The notes under the pieces are model-generated. The model was not told the DNA's origin. It saw only the letters and a program-made list of their open reading frames with translations, and searched no databases. 64,000 nt of DNA, taken from NCBI RefSeq assembly GCF_001879715.1, contig NZ_MNBW01000011.1:96056-160055 (forward strand), given 5' to 3'. Origin of the DNA: Nioella nitratireducens (lineage in GTDB: Bacteria; Pseudomonadota; Alphaproteobacteria; Rhodobacterales; Rhodobacteraceae). Shown piece after piece: positions 43,802-54,205 of the stretch (position 1 is its first letter; each line of letters starts with the position of its first letter). A program made the translations under genes and the position numbers.

Positions 43802-45820
43802 TTGGATCTCTCTGCCCTTGCCGCCCAGAACCCCGATCACTGGCGCAAAGCCACCTGCATCCGCGCCCTTACGCTCGATGCCGTTGCCGCCGCCAATTCC
43901 GGCCACTCCGGTATGCCGATGGGCATGGCCGATGTGGCCACGGTTCTGTTCGAAAAGCACCTGAAGTTCGACGCCAGCACCCCCGACTGGCCCGACCGCG
44001 ACCGGTTTATCCTGTCGGCTGGCCATGGCTCGATGCTGATCTATTCCCTGCTCTACCTCACCGGCTCGGCCGATATGACGCTGGAGCAGGTCAAGAACTT
44101 CCGCCAGTTGGGCGCGATCACCGCCGGCCACCCGGAATACGGCCATGTGAAGGGCGTCGAGACCACAACCGGCCCGCTGGGGCAGGGCATTTCCAACGCC
44201 GTGGGCTTTGCCATGGCCGAAGAGTCGCTGCGCGCCCGCTGGGGCAGCAAGGTTATCGACCACTACACCTATTGCATCGCGGGCGACGGCTGCTTGATGG
44301 AGGGTGTCAGCCAAGAGGCCATCGGCCTTGCCGGGCGTCATGAACTGTCCAAGCTGATCGTGCTGTGGGACAACAACGGCATCACCATCGACGGCAAGGT
44401 CAGCCTGTCCGACCGCACCGACCAGATGGCCCGCTTTGCCGCCTCGGGCTGGGACGTGTTCGAGTGCGACGGCCACGACCCCGCCGATATCGACCGCGCG
44501 CTGACCGAGGCCAAGGCCAGCCCGCGCCCGGCGATGATCGCCTGCAAGACCCACATTGCCATCGGTTCCTCGGCGCAGGACACGTCCAAGGGGCATGGCG
44601 CGCTGACCGACCCCAAGTTGATTGCAGACGCCAAGGCCGCTTATGGCTGGGAATACGGACCCTTCGAGATTCCCGCCGATCTGAAAGCGGCGTGGGAAGG
44701 CATCGGATCGCACGGCGCGGCGGCGCGTGTGGAGTGGGAGACCCGCTTTGCCATGCTGTCCGGCGGCAAGCAGGCCGACTTCACCCGCGCCTTTGCGGGC
44801 GACATGCCCAAGCGCCTGTCGGCCACCATCAAGGCGCTGAAAAAACAGGTCTCGGAAACCCGGCCCAAGGTTGCCACCCGCAAGGCCAGCGAAATGGCCC
44901 TTGAGGTCATCAACCCGATCCTGCCCGAAACCCTCGGCGGCTCGGCTGACCTGACCGGGTCGAACAACACGCTGACCGCCGATCTGGGCATGTTCGACGT
45001 GGACAATCGCAAGGGCCGCTACGTCTATTACGGCATCCGCGAACACGGCATGGCCGCCGCGATGAACGGTATGGCGCTGCATGGCGGCGTGCGCCCCTAT
45101 GGCGGCACGTTCATGTGCTTTACCGACTATGCCCGCCCGTCGATGCGGTTGTCGGCGCTGATGGGCATTTCGGTGCAATACGTGATGACCCATGACTCGA
45201 TCGGTCTGGGCGAAGATGGCCCGACCCACCAGCCTGTGGAACATCTGGCAATGCTGCGTGCGACGCCGAACATGCTGGTCTTCCGCCCTGCCGACGCGGT
45301 GGAAACCGCGGAAGCGTGGGAAGTGGCGCTGAACCAGAAAACGAGCCCGTCGGTTCTGGCCCTCAGCCGACAGGGCCTGCCCACGGTGCGGACCGAGCAC
45401 AAGAACACCAACCTGACCGAGAAGGGCGCCTATGTGCTGGCAGAGGCGACAGGCAAGCGTCAGGTGATCCTGATGGCCACCGGCTCGGAAGTTGCCATCG
45501 CCTTGGCCGCCCGTGACCTGCTGCAAGCCGAGGGGGTCGGCACACGCGTTGTGTCCATGCCTTGCATGGAACTGTTCGCCGCGCAGGACGAGGCCTATCG
45601 CAAGCGCGTGCTGCCCGGTGGGGCCGTGCGCGTGGCGGTCGAGGCCGCTATGCGCCAAGGCTGGGACCAGTGGCTGCTCGGTGAGCGTGGCCGCGAGGCG
45701 AAAGCGGGTTTTGTCGGGATGGACAGCTTCGGCGCATCGGCCCCGGCCGGCGAGCTTTACGCCCATTTCGGTATCACCCCCGAGGGCGTGGCCGCCAAGG
45801 TGCGCGCGCTCTTGGGCTAA
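43802..45820 (+). CDS. tkt: Transketolase, TTG start
   Basis: 672-aa ThDP enzyme of the pentose phosphate pathway. ThDP motif [20 protein letters not shown] to [25 protein letters not shown] near the N-terminus; the pyrimidine domain has [17 protein letters not shown]. The start is TTG at 43802 with GAAGGA 9 bases upstream; the nearby ATG at 43786 is out of frame. Usual length for the family. A LacI-type site overlaps the leader. Confidence 0.95.
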   Translation: MDLSALAAQNPDHWRKATCIRALTLDAVAAANSGHSGMPMGMADVATVLFEKHLKFDASTPDWPDRDRFILSAGHGSMLIYSLLYLTGSADMTLEQVKNFRQLGAITAGHPEYGHVKGVETTTGPLGQGISNAVGFAMAEESLRARWGSKVIDHYTYCIAGDGCLMEGVSQEAIGLAGRHELSKLIVLWDNNGITIDGKVSLSDRTDQMARFAASGWDVFECDGHDPADIDRALTEAKASPRPAMIACKTHIAIGSSAQDTSKGHGALTDPKLIADAKAAYGWEYGPFEIPADLKAAWEGIGSHGAAARVEWETRFAMLSGGKQADFTRAFAGDMPKRLSATIKALKKQVSETRPKVATRKASEMALEVINPILPETLGGSADLTGSNNTLTADLGMFDVDNRKGRYVYYGIREHGMAAAMNGMALHGGVRPYGGTFMCFTDYARPSMRLSALMGISVQYVMTHDSIGLGEDGPTHQPVEHLAMLRATPNMLVFRPADAVETAEAWEVALNQKTSPSVLALSRQGLPTVRTEHKNTNLTEKGAYVLAEATGKRQVILMATGSEVAIALAARDLLQAEGVGTRVVSMPCMELFAAQDEAYRKRVLPGGAVRVAVEAAMRQGWDQWLLGERGREAKAGFVGMDSFGASAPAGELYAHFGITPEGVAAKVRALLG

Positions 45821-45867
45821 GCATGTCGCGCAAAAGTGGGAACCGGTTTTGCGCTCCTCGGACATGC
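45821..45867. repeat. REP-like palindromic element after tkt
   Basis: Nested dyads: GCATGTC/GACATGC outside and GCGCAAAA/TTTTGCGC inside, with GTGGGAACCGG between. It begins directly at the tkt stop codon. The sequence resembles a short palindromic repeat I know from many alphaproteobacterial intergenic regions. Confidence 0.65.
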
Positions 45868-45960
45868 GAAATCAAAAGGTTGGAGCGGGCCGCGTGACTG
45901 CGAATGAACGCGATTCCGCCCCAAGCATGGAAGCGGCCCCGTGGCCGGTTTCTGCGTCGA

Positions 45961-45993
45961 CGCCGCCTCGGGAAACCGGGGCGGCGCTTTTAT
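45961..45993 (+). terminator. Terminator between tkt and the convergent membrane-protein gene
   Basis: CGCCGCC (45961-45967) pairs with GGCGGCG (45980-45986), followed by CTTTTATT. Confidence 0.75.
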
Positions 45994-46362
45994 TCAGATC
46001 AGGCCGATCTGGTTCAGCAGGAACAGCGAAAAGGCCAGCGTCAGCGCGCCCCGCAGCGCCAGTTCCCGCCAGTTTGGCCGGTTGAGATCGGCCAGCCCGG
46101 TGTGAAAGCCAAAACCCAGGCCGCCCGCGATCAAAAACCCCGCCAGGGGCGCGGCATCGGCCAGCCCCCAGACCCGGCCCGCGACCAGAACGATCCCGCC
46201 CGCAACCACCGGCGGCACTGCCCGGCGTACAAGGTTCAGCCCCATGCCACCGCGCCGCGCGGGCTTTTCGCCGATGAACCGGCGCAACCAGCTAAGGCCC
46301 GTCAGGATGGCGTAGACCGCGCAGAAGATGGCGAGGGGCAGGGCGAGGGCGAGCGGGTCCAT
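45994..46362 (-). CDS. Small membrane protein of unknown function
   Basis: 122-aa protein with four hydrophobic stretches (ALALPLAIFCAVYAI, AVPPVVAGGIVLVAGRVWGL, LAGFLIAGGLGFGFHTGL, LTLAFSLFLLNQIGL). AGGAGG upstream of ATG 46362 decides the start. It lies between tkt and mlaF on the - strand. Family not recognised. Confidence 0.7.
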   Translation of the reverse strand: MDPLALALPLAIFCAVYAILTGLSWLRRFIGEKPARRGGMGLNLVRRAVPPVVAGGIVLVAGRVWGLADAAPLAGFLIAGGLGFGFHTGLADLNRPNWRELALRGALTLAFSLFLLNQIGLI

Positions 46363-46458
46363 GGGGGCCTCCTGATGACATCGGGGGACCATGTGCATTC
46401 TTCGTTCCGTCTTGCCATCGGGTATTTTGCCCCATGGCCAAAACAGAAGGCCGCTTGC

Positions 46459-47205
46459 CTACCTCACCGCTTCGATCGGCCCCTCGGCCGAGCCGGTGAT
46501 GAACTGGCGCAGATAGGGGTCGTCGGCGCCGTCCATCTGCTCCACTGGGCCTTCCCAGCGGATCACGCCGCCATGCAGCATCGCCACGCGGTCCGCAATC
46601 GCCCGCACGCTCGACATGTCATGCGTGATCGTCATCGCCGTCGCGCCCATCTCGGTCACGATTTCGCGGATCAGGTCGTTGATGACGCCGGCCATGATCG
46701 GATCGAGCCCCGTGGTCGGTTCATCGAAGAAGATGATCTGCGGATCGGCGGCGATGGCGCGGGCCAACCCGACGCGTTTCTGCATCCCGCCCGACAGTTC
46801 GGCGGGAAACTTCTCGGCCACATCGGGCGTCAGCCCCACACGACGCAGTTTTTCAACCGCGATCTCTTTCGCTTCTCCAGCAGGCCGCTTGAGCGAGCCG
46901 CGCAGCAGGCGAAAGGCCACGTTCTGCCACACGGTCATCGAGTCAAACAGTGCCGCGCCCTGAAACAGCATCCCGAATTTCGCCAGAAAGGCATCGCGCT
47001 CGGCCTTGGCCACGTCCTGCCCGTCGAGCAGGATGGTGCCGCTGTCGGGCGCGACCAGTCCCAGAATGCACTTCAGCAGCACCGATTTGCCGGTGCCCGA
47101 GCCGCCGATAATCACCGTCGAGGTGCCGGTTACCACCGTCAGATCGACACCTTGCAACACGCGGTTTAGCCCGAAGGCTTTGTTAAGGGCGGAAATCTCG
47201 ATCAT
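46459..47205 (-). CDS. mlaF: ABC transporter ATPase, MlaF-like
   Basis: 248-aa nucleotide-binding subunit for lipid transport between inner and outer membrane. Walker A GGSGTGKSVLLKC, signature LSGGMQKRVGLARA, Walker B IIFFDEPTTGLDP, and the H-loop ITHD. It overlaps the permease gene by 4 bp. The MCE protein (mlaD) and periplasmic partners are not in the window, so the export direction is not addressed here. Confidence 0.92.
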   Translation of the reverse strand: MIEISALNKAFGLNRVLQGVDLTVVTGTSTVIIGGSGTGKSVLLKCILGLVAPDSGTILLDGQDVAKAERDAFLAKFGMLFQGAALFDSMTVWQNVAFRLLRGSLKRPAGEAKEIAVEKLRRVGLTPDVAEKFPAELSGGMQKRVGLARAIAADPQIIFFDEPTTGLDPIMAGVINDLIREIVTEMGATAMTITHDMSSVRAIADRVAMLHGGVIRWEGPVEQMDGADDPYLRQFITGSAEGPIEAVR

Positions 47206-47984
47206 GCGCTGAAAAAGACCCCCGTCAGGATGTAGTTGGCCGCAAGGATCAGGATCGAGGCCGAGACGACCGCGTTGGTCGTGGCCTTGCCCACGCCTTG
47301 TGCGCCGCGGCCGGAATTCATGCCGTGAAAGCAGCCCATGAGGGCCACGATAAAGCCGAACACCGCGCCTTTGACCAAGCCCGAGGCGACATCCCAGAAT
47401 TCAAGAAAATCGGCGGTGTTCTGCAAGTAATTGGTTCCGTTGAAGCCAAGCCGGGTGGTGCCCACGAGGTAGCCACCGAAAATGCCGATGGAATCGCCCA
47501 CGGCCACCAGGATCGGCAGGCACAGGGTGGCGGCCAGAACGCGCGGGACGGTCAGGTATTTCATCGGGTTGGTCGACAACGTAACCAGCGCGTCGATCTG
47601 CTCGGTCACCTTCATCGTGCCAATTTCCGCCGCGATGGCCGCCGCGACCCGCCCCGCCACCATGAGCCCCCCCAGCACCGGGCCAAGTTCCCGTGCAATG
47701 CCGATGGCGACGATCGAGGGCACAACCGTTTCCGCGTTGAAGCGTGAGCCGCCGGAATAGATCTGCAAGGCCAGCGCACCGCCGGTGAAAAGGGCCGTCA
47801 GCCCCACAACCGGCAACGATAGCCAGCCGATCTGCAATAGCTGCACCACGAATTCACGCGGATACCAGGGCGGGCGGACGATATGGCTCAGCACGCGCCC
47901 GAAATAGAGCGCCACCCTCCCGATTGCGGCCAACAGCGCCAGCGTCGAGCGACCAAGCGCAGACAGGGGTGAGAGCAGGATCAT
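47202..47984 (-). CDS. mlaE: ABC permease, MlaE family
   Basis: 260-aa membrane permease of the MlaE/YrbE family with five or six hydrophobic segments. ALAFDGAGL-type tails are absent, but [19 protein letters not shown] N-terminal helix, [20 protein letters not shown] and [14 protein letters not shown] are the family landmarks. Overlaps alr upstream and mlaF downstream, 4 bp each, so all three form one operon. Confidence 0.93.
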   Translation of the reverse strand: MILLSPLSALGRSTLALLAAIGRVALYFGRVLSHIVRPPWYPREFVVQLLQIGWLSLPVVGLTALFTGGALALQIYSGGSRFNAETVVPSIVAIGIARELGPVLGGLMVAGRVAAAIAAEIGTMKVTEQIDALVTLSTNPMKYLTVPRVLAATLCLPILVAVGDSIGIFGGYLVGTTRLGFNGTNYLQNTADFLEFWDVASGLVKGAVFGFIVALMGCFHGMNSGRGAQGVGKATTNAVVSASILILAANYILTGVFFSA

Positions 47985-49024
47985 GACGCGTCTCCGCGAT
48001 ACTGGCGCGTGTAGCGCGACCCGAGCGAGGTCAGGATTTCATAGCCGATGGTCTCGGCCGCATCGGCCACATCATCGACGCTCTGGTGGGGTCCGAGAAT
48101 ATCCAGATGCTCCGGCACCTCGTCGAGCTGGCTGACATCGACGGTCAACAGGTCCATCGACACGCGCCCGGCCAGCGGACAGGCAATATTCCCCGCCCAC
48201 AGATTGGCCCGGTTGCCCATCTTGCGGATCAGGCCATCGGCGTATCCGGCTGCCAGCGTGGCAATCCTTGCGGGCCGTTCGGTGCCCCATGTCGCACCGT
48301 AGCCCACGGTTTCTCCCGGTGCCACATCCCGGACCTGGATCACCGGCAGGGACAGGCGCAGCACGGGCCGCGCATCCACGAAGGGCGCGCCGCCATACAG
48401 GCCGATACCGGGGCGGCAGAGCTCGAAATGAAATTCCGGCCCCAGCAGGATACCCCCCGTCGCCGACAGGCTGCGCGGCACCGACACGCCGTCGGTCATC
48501 GCTGAAAAACTGGCCAGTTGCGCCGCGTTCTGCGGGTGGCCCGGCGCGTCCGAGCAGGCAAGGTGACTCATGATCAGGGCAAGCGGCCCCGCCTCCAGGT
48601 CATCGCGCAGCGCGGCCCAGTCCGCAGGTTCCATCCCCAGCCGGTTCATGCCGGAATCAAGCTGCACCCCGTAGGCTGCATCGGGCAAGGCTTGACGATG
48701 GCGCCGCGCCTGCTCGGCGCTGTTCAGCATCGGGATCAAGCCAGCATCGCGGATCATATCGCAATCGCCCGCCATATGCCCGGAAAAGACGTTGATCTCG
48801 GGCCCGGCGCCAAGGGCCGCTCGCAGGGTCACACCTTCCTCGGCCGTGGCGACGAAGTAGCGGCGCACACCCGCGCGCGCCAGACGCCGCGCCACCTTGG
48901 CGATATCCAACCCATAGCCGTCCGCCTTGACGACAGCGGCCGTTTCCACGGCGGTTTTCGCGTCCAGCGCGGCCCAGTTGGCGGCGACGGCGTCAAGGTC
49001 GATATCAAGCAATCCGGTTCCCAT
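47981..49024 (-). CDS. alr: Alanine racemase
   Basis: 347-aa PLP enzyme supplying D-alanine for peptidoglycan. PLP lysine in [11 protein letters not shown]; catalytic Tyr in [19 protein letters not shown] near the C-terminus. The longer frame to 49060 would need TTG, so ATG 49024 ([11 protein letters not shown]) is chosen; this gives a normal family length. First gene of alr-mlaE-mlaF. Confidence 0.93.
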   Translation of the reverse strand: MGTGLLDIDLDAVAANWAALDAKTAVETAAVVKADGYGLDIAKVARRLARAGVRRYFVATAEEGVTLRAALGAGPEINVFSGHMAGDCDMIRDAGLIPMLNSAEQARRHRQALPDAAYGVQLDSGMNRLGMEPADWAALRDDLEAGPLALIMSHLACSDAPGHPQNAAQLASFSAMTDGVSVPRSLSATGGILLGPEFHFELCRPGIGLYGGAPFVDARPVLRLSLPVIQVRDVAPGETVGYGATWGTERPARIATLAAGYADGLIRKMGNRANLWAGNIACPLAGRVSMDLLTVDVSQLDEVPEHLDILGPHQSVDDVADAAETIGYEILTSLGSRYTRQYRGDAS

Positions 49025-49112
49025 GGCGCCCTGAGTGGCGGCAAGCGGGGGCCGGGTCAAGAGGGCAGCTCGTTGATGCCCCGCGCTGCACCGGGAGGAG
49101 ATGTCGCATCAT

Positions 49113-49179
49113 GAGTATTTTTTCCAAGAAGAAGCACAATTTGACTTAAATTTTCGGCTTCTTCTTGGTCCAAATACTC
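49113..49179. repeat. Inverted pair of the roseobacter 22-bp repeat, possible dnaB terminator
   Basis: Arms 49113-49134 and 49158-49179 share the CCAAGAAGAAG core and pair over 22 positions with 3 mismatches around a 23-base A+T-rich loop. It lies between dnaB and alr, both on the - strand. No ordinary T-run, so function as terminator is uncertain. Confidence 0.65.
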
Positions 49180-49216
49180 AAAATCCCCCGGCAATCGCGG
49201 GGGCTGGTTCCGGGGG

Positions 49217-50713
49217 TCAGAACCCGTTGCCGCCGTCAGTCTGCCACGGCTTCACGAGGTTGCCAAACCGGGTGAAGCGCCCGTCAAAGCTGAGATCGAC
49301 CGAGCCTACCGGGCCGTGACGCTGTTTGCCGATGATGACCTCGGCCTTGCCGTGCAACTGCTCCATGTCCTGCTGCCATTGGGCCATGGCTTCCAGGTTC
49401 TCTTCGCCCGGCTTTTCGCGTTCCTTGTAGTATTCGCCCCGGTAGACGAACATCACCACGTCCGCGTCCTGTTCGATCGAGCCCGATTCCCGCAGGTCCG
49501 AGAGTTGCGGGCGTTTGTCTTCGCGGCTTTCCACCTGGCGCGAGAGCTGTGACAGCGCGATCACTGGAATGTTCAGCTCTTTCGCGATGGCCTTGAGGCC
49601 TTGGGTGATTTCCGAGATTTCGTTGACCCGGTTCTCGTTCTTGCCCGATCCGCGCAGAAGCTGAAGGTAGTCGACGATGATCAGGTCCAGCCCGAGGCGC
49701 GAGCGTTTCAGGCGGCGCGAGCGGGCGGCCACTTGGCTGATTGGCAGGGCGGGCGTGTCGTCGATATAGAGCGGGCAGCTTTCCAGTTCCTGCGCCGCGC
49801 GCAGGTAACGCTGAAATTCCTGTTCGTTGAGGTCGCCCTTGCGGATCAGTTCCGAGGGCACCTCGGCGGCTTCCGACAAGATCCGTTGCGCCAGCTGTGC
49901 CGCCGACATCTCCAGGCTGAAGAAGCCGACCACACCGCCAGACAGCGTGCCTTCGGTTCCGTCTGGTTTGGGGCCGCGCTTAAAGGCCTTGGCGACATTG
50001 AAGGCGATGTTTGTGGCAAGCGAGGTCTTCCCCATCGACGGGCGCCCGGCGAGGATCAGCAGGTCCGAGTGGTGCAAACCGCCCAGCATCTTGTCCATGT
50101 CGGCCAGCCCGGTGGACAGGCCCGCCAGACCGCCGCCCCGGTTATAGGCGGCATTGGCGATTTCCACGGCGTCGGTGAGGGCGCGCAGGAAGCTTTGAAA
50201 CCCCTTGGAGGCAGAGCCGGTGGAGGCGAGTTGGAAGAGATGCGCCTCGGCCTCGACGATCTGGTCATCGGGCGAGCTGTCGTCGCGCACGGCGGTGGCC
50301 TTGTCGGCGATGTCCTTGCCCAGATTGATCAGCGAGCGGCGCAGGGCGAGGTCATGGATCAATTGCGCATAATCGCGGGCGGCGGTGGTGGCGATGGCCG
50401 AGAGTTGCAGCCGCAGCAGGTATTCCGCGCCGCCAAGTGCCTTGAGCCCCGCGTGATCGGCCATGAAGTTCTTGAGCGTGGTGGCGTCGGTCTGCATGCC
50501 CGCCGCGATGCGCTTGGCCGCGAGCGCGAAGATATCGGCGTGGACCGGGTCATAGAAGTGATCGGGCTTCACCAGATCGTCGACCCGGTCGAGCACGTCG
50601 TTGGAAGACAGAATCGCCCCCAGAAGCTGCTGTTCGGCCTCGACGTTCTGGGGAAGCTCTGCCGAGTCAGCGGTTTGCGGTGCGTTGCCCGGAATGGTGC
50701 TGATCTCGTTCAT
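49217..50713 (-). CDS. dnaB: Replicative DNA helicase
   Basis: 498-aa hexameric helicase of the replication fork. N-terminal domain with NVEAEQQLLGAILSSNDVLD; RecA-like domain with Walker A AGRPSMGKTSLATN, LIIVDYLQLLRGSG and ALSQLSRQVESREDKRPQLS. No intein is present. The ATG at 50713 (MNEISTIPGN) is taken; the frame extends further upstream without family similarity. Length is normal for alphaproteobacteria. Confidence 0.96.
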   Translation of the reverse strand: MNEISTIPGNAPQTADSAELPQNVEAEQQLLGAILSSNDVLDRVDDLVKPDHFYDPVHADIFALAAKRIAAGMQTDATTLKNFMADHAGLKALGGAEYLLRLQLSAIATTAARDYAQLIHDLALRRSLINLGKDIADKATAVRDDSSPDDQIVEAEAHLFQLASTGSASKGFQSFLRALTDAVEIANAAYNRGGGLAGLSTGLADMDKMLGGLHHSDLLILAGRPSMGKTSLATNIAFNVAKAFKRGPKPDGTEGTLSGGVVGFFSLEMSAAQLAQRILSEAAEVPSELIRKGDLNEQEFQRYLRAAQELESCPLYIDDTPALPISQVAARSRRLKRSRLGLDLIIVDYLQLLRGSGKNENRVNEISEITQGLKAIAKELNIPVIALSQLSRQVESREDKRPQLSDLRESGSIEQDADVVMFVYRGEYYKEREKPGEENLEAMAQWQQDMEQLHGKAEVIIGKQRHGPVGSVDLSFDGRFTRFGNLVKPWQTDGGNGF

Positions 50714-50926
50714 GCCTGTGCTGGTCCCTGTGGCCTGTGAAACTGCAGTCTGAGACCTGCGGTCATAGCATGACGCGGCCTCGGGTTGTGCCCACAGCAG
50801 CAGATTTTCTTGGGGGCGGTTTTGTGGATAACCGCTTGGGCCGCTGTGGATAGGCTGTCGGGGCTCTATAGCACATGGTGGCCCGGCCTGTCGCCCTTGG
50901 GCCAAATCTTGTGCGGCTTTCTGCCG

Positions 50927-51607
50927 TCAGCCCGCGTTGCGCGCCGCGCGCCATGCCTCGGGATCCTTGAGGAAGGATTCGACCGAGGCAAGGGTGTCCT
51001 CGTCGAAATCTTCGCCTCGGCGCGCCTCGGCCAGAACGTCCCACCAGGTACACAGGTGATGCAGCTCGACCCCATGGGCGCGCAAACGCGGGATCGTCTC
51101 GTCGAAGATACCGTAGTAGAAGATGACAGCCGTGTGGCCGCAGGTGGCGCCGGTGTTGCGGATGGCATCGACGAATTTCAGTTTCGAACCGCCATCGGTG
51201 GTGAGATCCTCGATCAGCAGAACCCGGTCGCCCTCGTTCATCTGGCCTTCGATCTGCGCGTCGCGGCCATAGCCCTTGGGCTTTTTGCGGACATAGGTCA
51301 TCGGCAGGGCCATGCGCTCGGCCACGAAGGCGGCAAAGGGGATGCCCGCCGTTTCGCCCCCGGCCACGTTGTCAAAGGCTTCAAGGCCCGCGTTGCGGAA
51401 TACCGTGCAGGTCAGGAAATCCATCAGGGTCGAGCGGATGCGCGGATAGCTGATCAGCTTGCGGCAGTCCACGTAGGTGGGCGCTTCCTTGCCGTTGGAA
51501 TGGACGAAGGGCGTTTCGGCGTTGAAATGCACCGCCTTGATATCCAGCAGCATACGGGCGGTCAGTTCGGAAATGGTGGCCTGATCGGGGTAGGTGGCTG
51601 GGATCAT
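50927..51607 (-). CDS. pyrE: Orotate phosphoribosyltransferase
   Basis: 226-aa enzyme of pyrimidine synthesis joining orotate and PRPP to OMP. PRPP-binding segment [17 protein letters not shown] and the Lys-rich [12 protein letters not shown] are seen. It follows pyrC by 64 bases on the same strand, so the two probably form one unit. Confidence 0.94.
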   Translation of the reverse strand: MIPATYPDQATISELTARMLLDIKAVHFNAETPFVHSNGKEAPTYVDCRKLISYPRIRSTLMDFLTCTVFRNAGLEAFDNVAGGETAGIPFAAFVAERMALPMTYVRKKPKGYGRDAQIEGQMNEGDRVLLIEDLTTDGGSKLKFVDAIRNTGATCGHTAVIFYYGIFDETIPRLRAHGVELHHLCTWWDVLAEARRGEDFDEDTLASVESFLKDPEAWRAARNAG

Positions 51608-51671
51608 CTGTCGTCTCTCGTGGTTTGCCGGGGAAACCTCTGGCGGTGGTATTGGGCCCGGGAAGAAGGGG

Positions 51672-52712
51672 TTATGTCACGCGCCAAAAAAGCGGATGGC
51701 CCGGATCGAACACGGTCACCGGGCCGTCGCCGGTGACGATCTTGGCGGGGTAGGCGACCGGCTGGGCGTCTTTCACCAGCGTGATGGTGTCGTCATTCGG
51801 GGCCAGACCATAGCGCGCGGGGCCATGCAGCGAGGTGAAGCCTTCCAGCTTGTCGAGCGCGCCCTGTTCCTCGAAGACATGGGCAAGGCACGCCATGGTG
51901 TTCGTCGCGGTAAAACAGCCAGCACAGCCGCAGGCGGTTTCCTTGTTCTCGTCATTATGCGGTGCCGAGTCGGTGCCGAGGAAAAAGCGCGGGTTGCCCG
52001 AGGTCGCGGCGCGGCGCAGGGCCTGCATATGCTCGCGCCGCTTGGCCACGGGCAGGCAGTAGTAATGCGGTTTGATCCCGCCCACGAGGATGTGGTTGCG
52101 GTTGATCATCAGGTGATGCGTGGTGATGGTGCCCGCGATGTCGCCGGACGCCTCTGCCACATAGTCGATGCCATGCGAGGTGGTGACATGTTCCAGCGTC
52201 ACCTTGAGGCCCGGAATACGGTCGCGCAGCGGGTGCAAAACGGTGTCAAGGAACACCTGCTCGCGGTCGAAGATATCGACGTCGTGGGTCGTCACCTCGC
52301 CATGGATGCAGAGCGGCAGGCCGATTTCGGCCATCTTTTCCAGAACGCCCCGCACCTTGTCGAAATCGGTGACGCCCGAGGCGGAATTGGTGGTGGCGCC
52401 CGCGGGGTAGAGCTTGACGGCATTCACCAGCCCGCTGGCATGGGCGGCGGCAACGTCGGCGGGGTCTGTCTCTTCCGTCAGGTAGAGCGTCATCAGCGGC
52501 TGGAAGGTCATCCCCTCGGGCAGCCCGGCCATGATCCGCGCGCGGTAGGCGGCGGCATCGGCACCGGTCACCACGGGCGGCACGAGGTTGGGCATGACGA
52601 TCGCGCGGGCGAAATGGCGCGCGGTTTCGGGCAGAACGCCGGCCAGCATCGCGCCATCGCGCAGGTGCAGGTGCCAGTCATCGGGGCGGCGGATCGTAAG
52701 GCTCTGGGTCAT
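51672..52712 (-). CDS. pyrC: Dihydroorotase (PyrC type)
   Basis: 346-aa metal-dependent amidohydrolase closing the dihydroorotate ring. The metal-binding [10 protein letters not shown] at the N-terminus and [13 protein letters not shown] and FLGTDSAPH segments supply the expected His and Asp ligands. The length and motif set fit the E. coli-type PyrC. ATG 52712 begins [12 protein letters not shown]; the longer frame is unrelated. Followed by pyrE. Confidence 0.94.
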   Translation of the reverse strand: MTQSLTIRRPDDWHLHLRDGAMLAGVLPETARHFARAIVMPNLVPPVVTGADAAAYRARIMAGLPEGMTFQPLMTLYLTEETDPADVAAAHASGLVNAVKLYPAGATTNSASGVTDFDKVRGVLEKMAEIGLPLCIHGEVTTHDVDIFDREQVFLDTVLHPLRDRIPGLKVTLEHVTTSHGIDYVAEASGDIAGTITTHHLMINRNHILVGGIKPHYYCLPVAKRREHMQALRRAATSGNPRFFLGTDSAPHNDENKETACGCAGCFTATNTMACLAHVFEEQGALDKLEGFTSLHGPARYGLAPNDDTITLVKDAQPVAYPAKIVTGDGPVTVFDPGHPLFWRVT

Positions 52713-52871
52713 GGCGCTTGCGCTACACCGGTTTTGGGGGCCATGCAAAGGGGAAACCCGCCTGCGGCGGTGCATTTCGCGGCGGTCGTGGTTGCGGATT
52801 GCCACATCGGCCCCCATCTGCGGCCTTGGCGATGCCGCCGTTGCAAAATCAATTTCCAAGATGGGTATGCG

Positions 52872-53168
52872 ATGTTTCTGAGTTTCATTCTGGGCCTGCT
52901 GGCCGGGGCCCTGGAAAGCGCGGCCGAGCCGCATGTGAAGAAGGCAGTCGAGGACGTGTTCGATCTGCGCCTGCCGGTGGAGCGGTCGGAATACGACATG
53001 CTGACCCTGATTGTCCTGCTGCTGGCGGCGGCGATGCTGGCGGCGCTGCTGTCACAGGCGTTGGCGCTGCCCTTGCTGATCGGCGCGTTTCTTGGGCTGT
53101 TTGGCAAGCGGCTTTACCGTTTGGCGACCGAAAAGACGATTCATCCCGCGCGCCGCGACGACCGCTGA
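52872..53168 (+). CDS. Small membrane protein of unknown function
   Basis: 98-aa protein with a hydrophobic N-terminus ([19 protein letters not shown]) and two adjacent membrane segments at about 44-80 ([33 protein letters not shown]), ending in a basic tail ([14 protein letters not shown]). The frame is open much further upstream, but that part lies antisense to pyrC. Family not recognised. Confidence 0.65.
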   Translation: MFLSFILGLLAGALESAAEPHVKKAVEDVFDLRLPVERSEYDMLTLIVLLLAAAMLAALLSQALALPLLIGAFLGLFGKRLYRLATEKTIHPARRDDR

Positions 53169-53402
53169 GCGGGCGATTTTGAACCGGGCGGCGCCCTGTC
53201 GCGTCCCATGATCGGGCGGGCGCGGCCCGTGGTCGATTTAGATTGTTTCCCATCAGGGGCTGGAAAAGAAACGCTGCCCGGTCAAGACTGCTGTTCGGGT
53301 GGCGGGGATTTCTGCTGCCTGAACGGACATATCCGCCCCGGCGAGCGGGGCAGCGGGGGGCATGCGCGCCCCCCGCGTCGCCACATTTCGGAGGTCCATA
53401 TC

Positions 53403-54131
53403 ATGACGATTATGCCATTCACCAAGACCGCGCCTGCGTTTGCAGTGCTGATCCTGTCGGCGGGGGCCGTGCTGGCCGACTGCCCCAGCAACATGAGCGA
53501 TACGGCCGATTCCATCTTTGTCAGCTTTGATGGGTTTTACACCCGCTTTGACCGGCAGACCGACGGCAGCGTGATCGAGGAAGAGATCAACCTGGAAACC
53601 GGCGAAGGGTTCCGCGTGCACAGTATCGCGGGGGCGTTCGTCACCCACACATGGCAGACGCAATATGGCGCGCTGGTGCAGGGGCAGATGGAGGTCACGG
53701 AATACGCCGTGGGGGTCGAGAACCTGCCGACACTCTATCCCGGCCAGACCTGGAGCGGCAGCACGGTGCGCCGCCACGACGACGGCACCACAAACGTGGA
53801 AACCGTCGATGTGCGGATGGACCCGGAAACGTCGATCAATATCGGGGCGTGCAGCTATCGGTCCTGGCCGATCCTTGTGACCACCACCGACGATGACGGG
53901 GGAGACTTCCTCGACCGGCTGACCTACCTGCCGACACTTGGGTTTGCGATCTACCACGGCGGGGCCTATTCCGACGAGGCGTTCACACCCGACACGCCGC
54001 GCGACATCTCGACCGAACCGCCGAGCTATATCGCGGGGGCGGAGGACGCGGCCTTGCCGCCGATTCCCGGAAATCCGACCCCGGCACAGCCCCCCGCAGC
54101 CCCGCCGAGCCAGCCGGACCCGAACAAGTAA
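53403..54131 (+). CDS. Secreted protein of unknown function with a proline-rich tail
   Basis: 242-aa protein with a signal peptide (FTKTAPAFAVLILSAGAVLA) and a beta-rich mature domain (DSIFVSFDGFYTRFDRQTDG, ETSINIGACSYRSWPILVTT). The last 30 residues are Pro/Ala-rich (NPTPAQPPAAPPSQPDPNK). GGAGG lies upstream. The 234-base gap before it holds GC-rich dyads but no recognised element. Family not recognised. Confidence 0.7.
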   Translation: MTIMPFTKTAPAFAVLILSAGAVLADCPSNMSDTADSIFVSFDGFYTRFDRQTDGSVIEEEINLETGEGFRVHSIAGAFVTHTWQTQYGALVQGQMEVTEYAVGVENLPTLYPGQTWSGSTVRRHDDGTTNVETVDVRMDPETSINIGACSYRSWPILVTTTDDDGGDFLDRLTYLPTLGFAIYHGGAYSDEAFTPDTPRDISTEPPSYIAGAEDAALPPIPGNPTPAQPPAAPPSQPDPNK

Positions 54132-54205
54132 CGGTTTGGCGGAAACGCAGATGCGCGCGGCCCGTCATTGGGCGGCGCGCCGTGTTTCATGGCGGTGGCG
54201 TTGGA

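Noticed and set aside
43775..45865. 696-codon open frame on the - strand
   Set aside because: Antisense shadow of transketolase; composition typical of non-coding frames.
47981..49060. TTG start for alanine racemase at 49060
   Set aside because: The extra residues are not family-like; ATG 49024 gives the normal start [11 protein letters not shown].
51594..53168. 524-codon version of the small membrane protein gene
   Set aside because: The upstream part is antisense to pyrC; only the last 98 codons look like protein with membrane segments.
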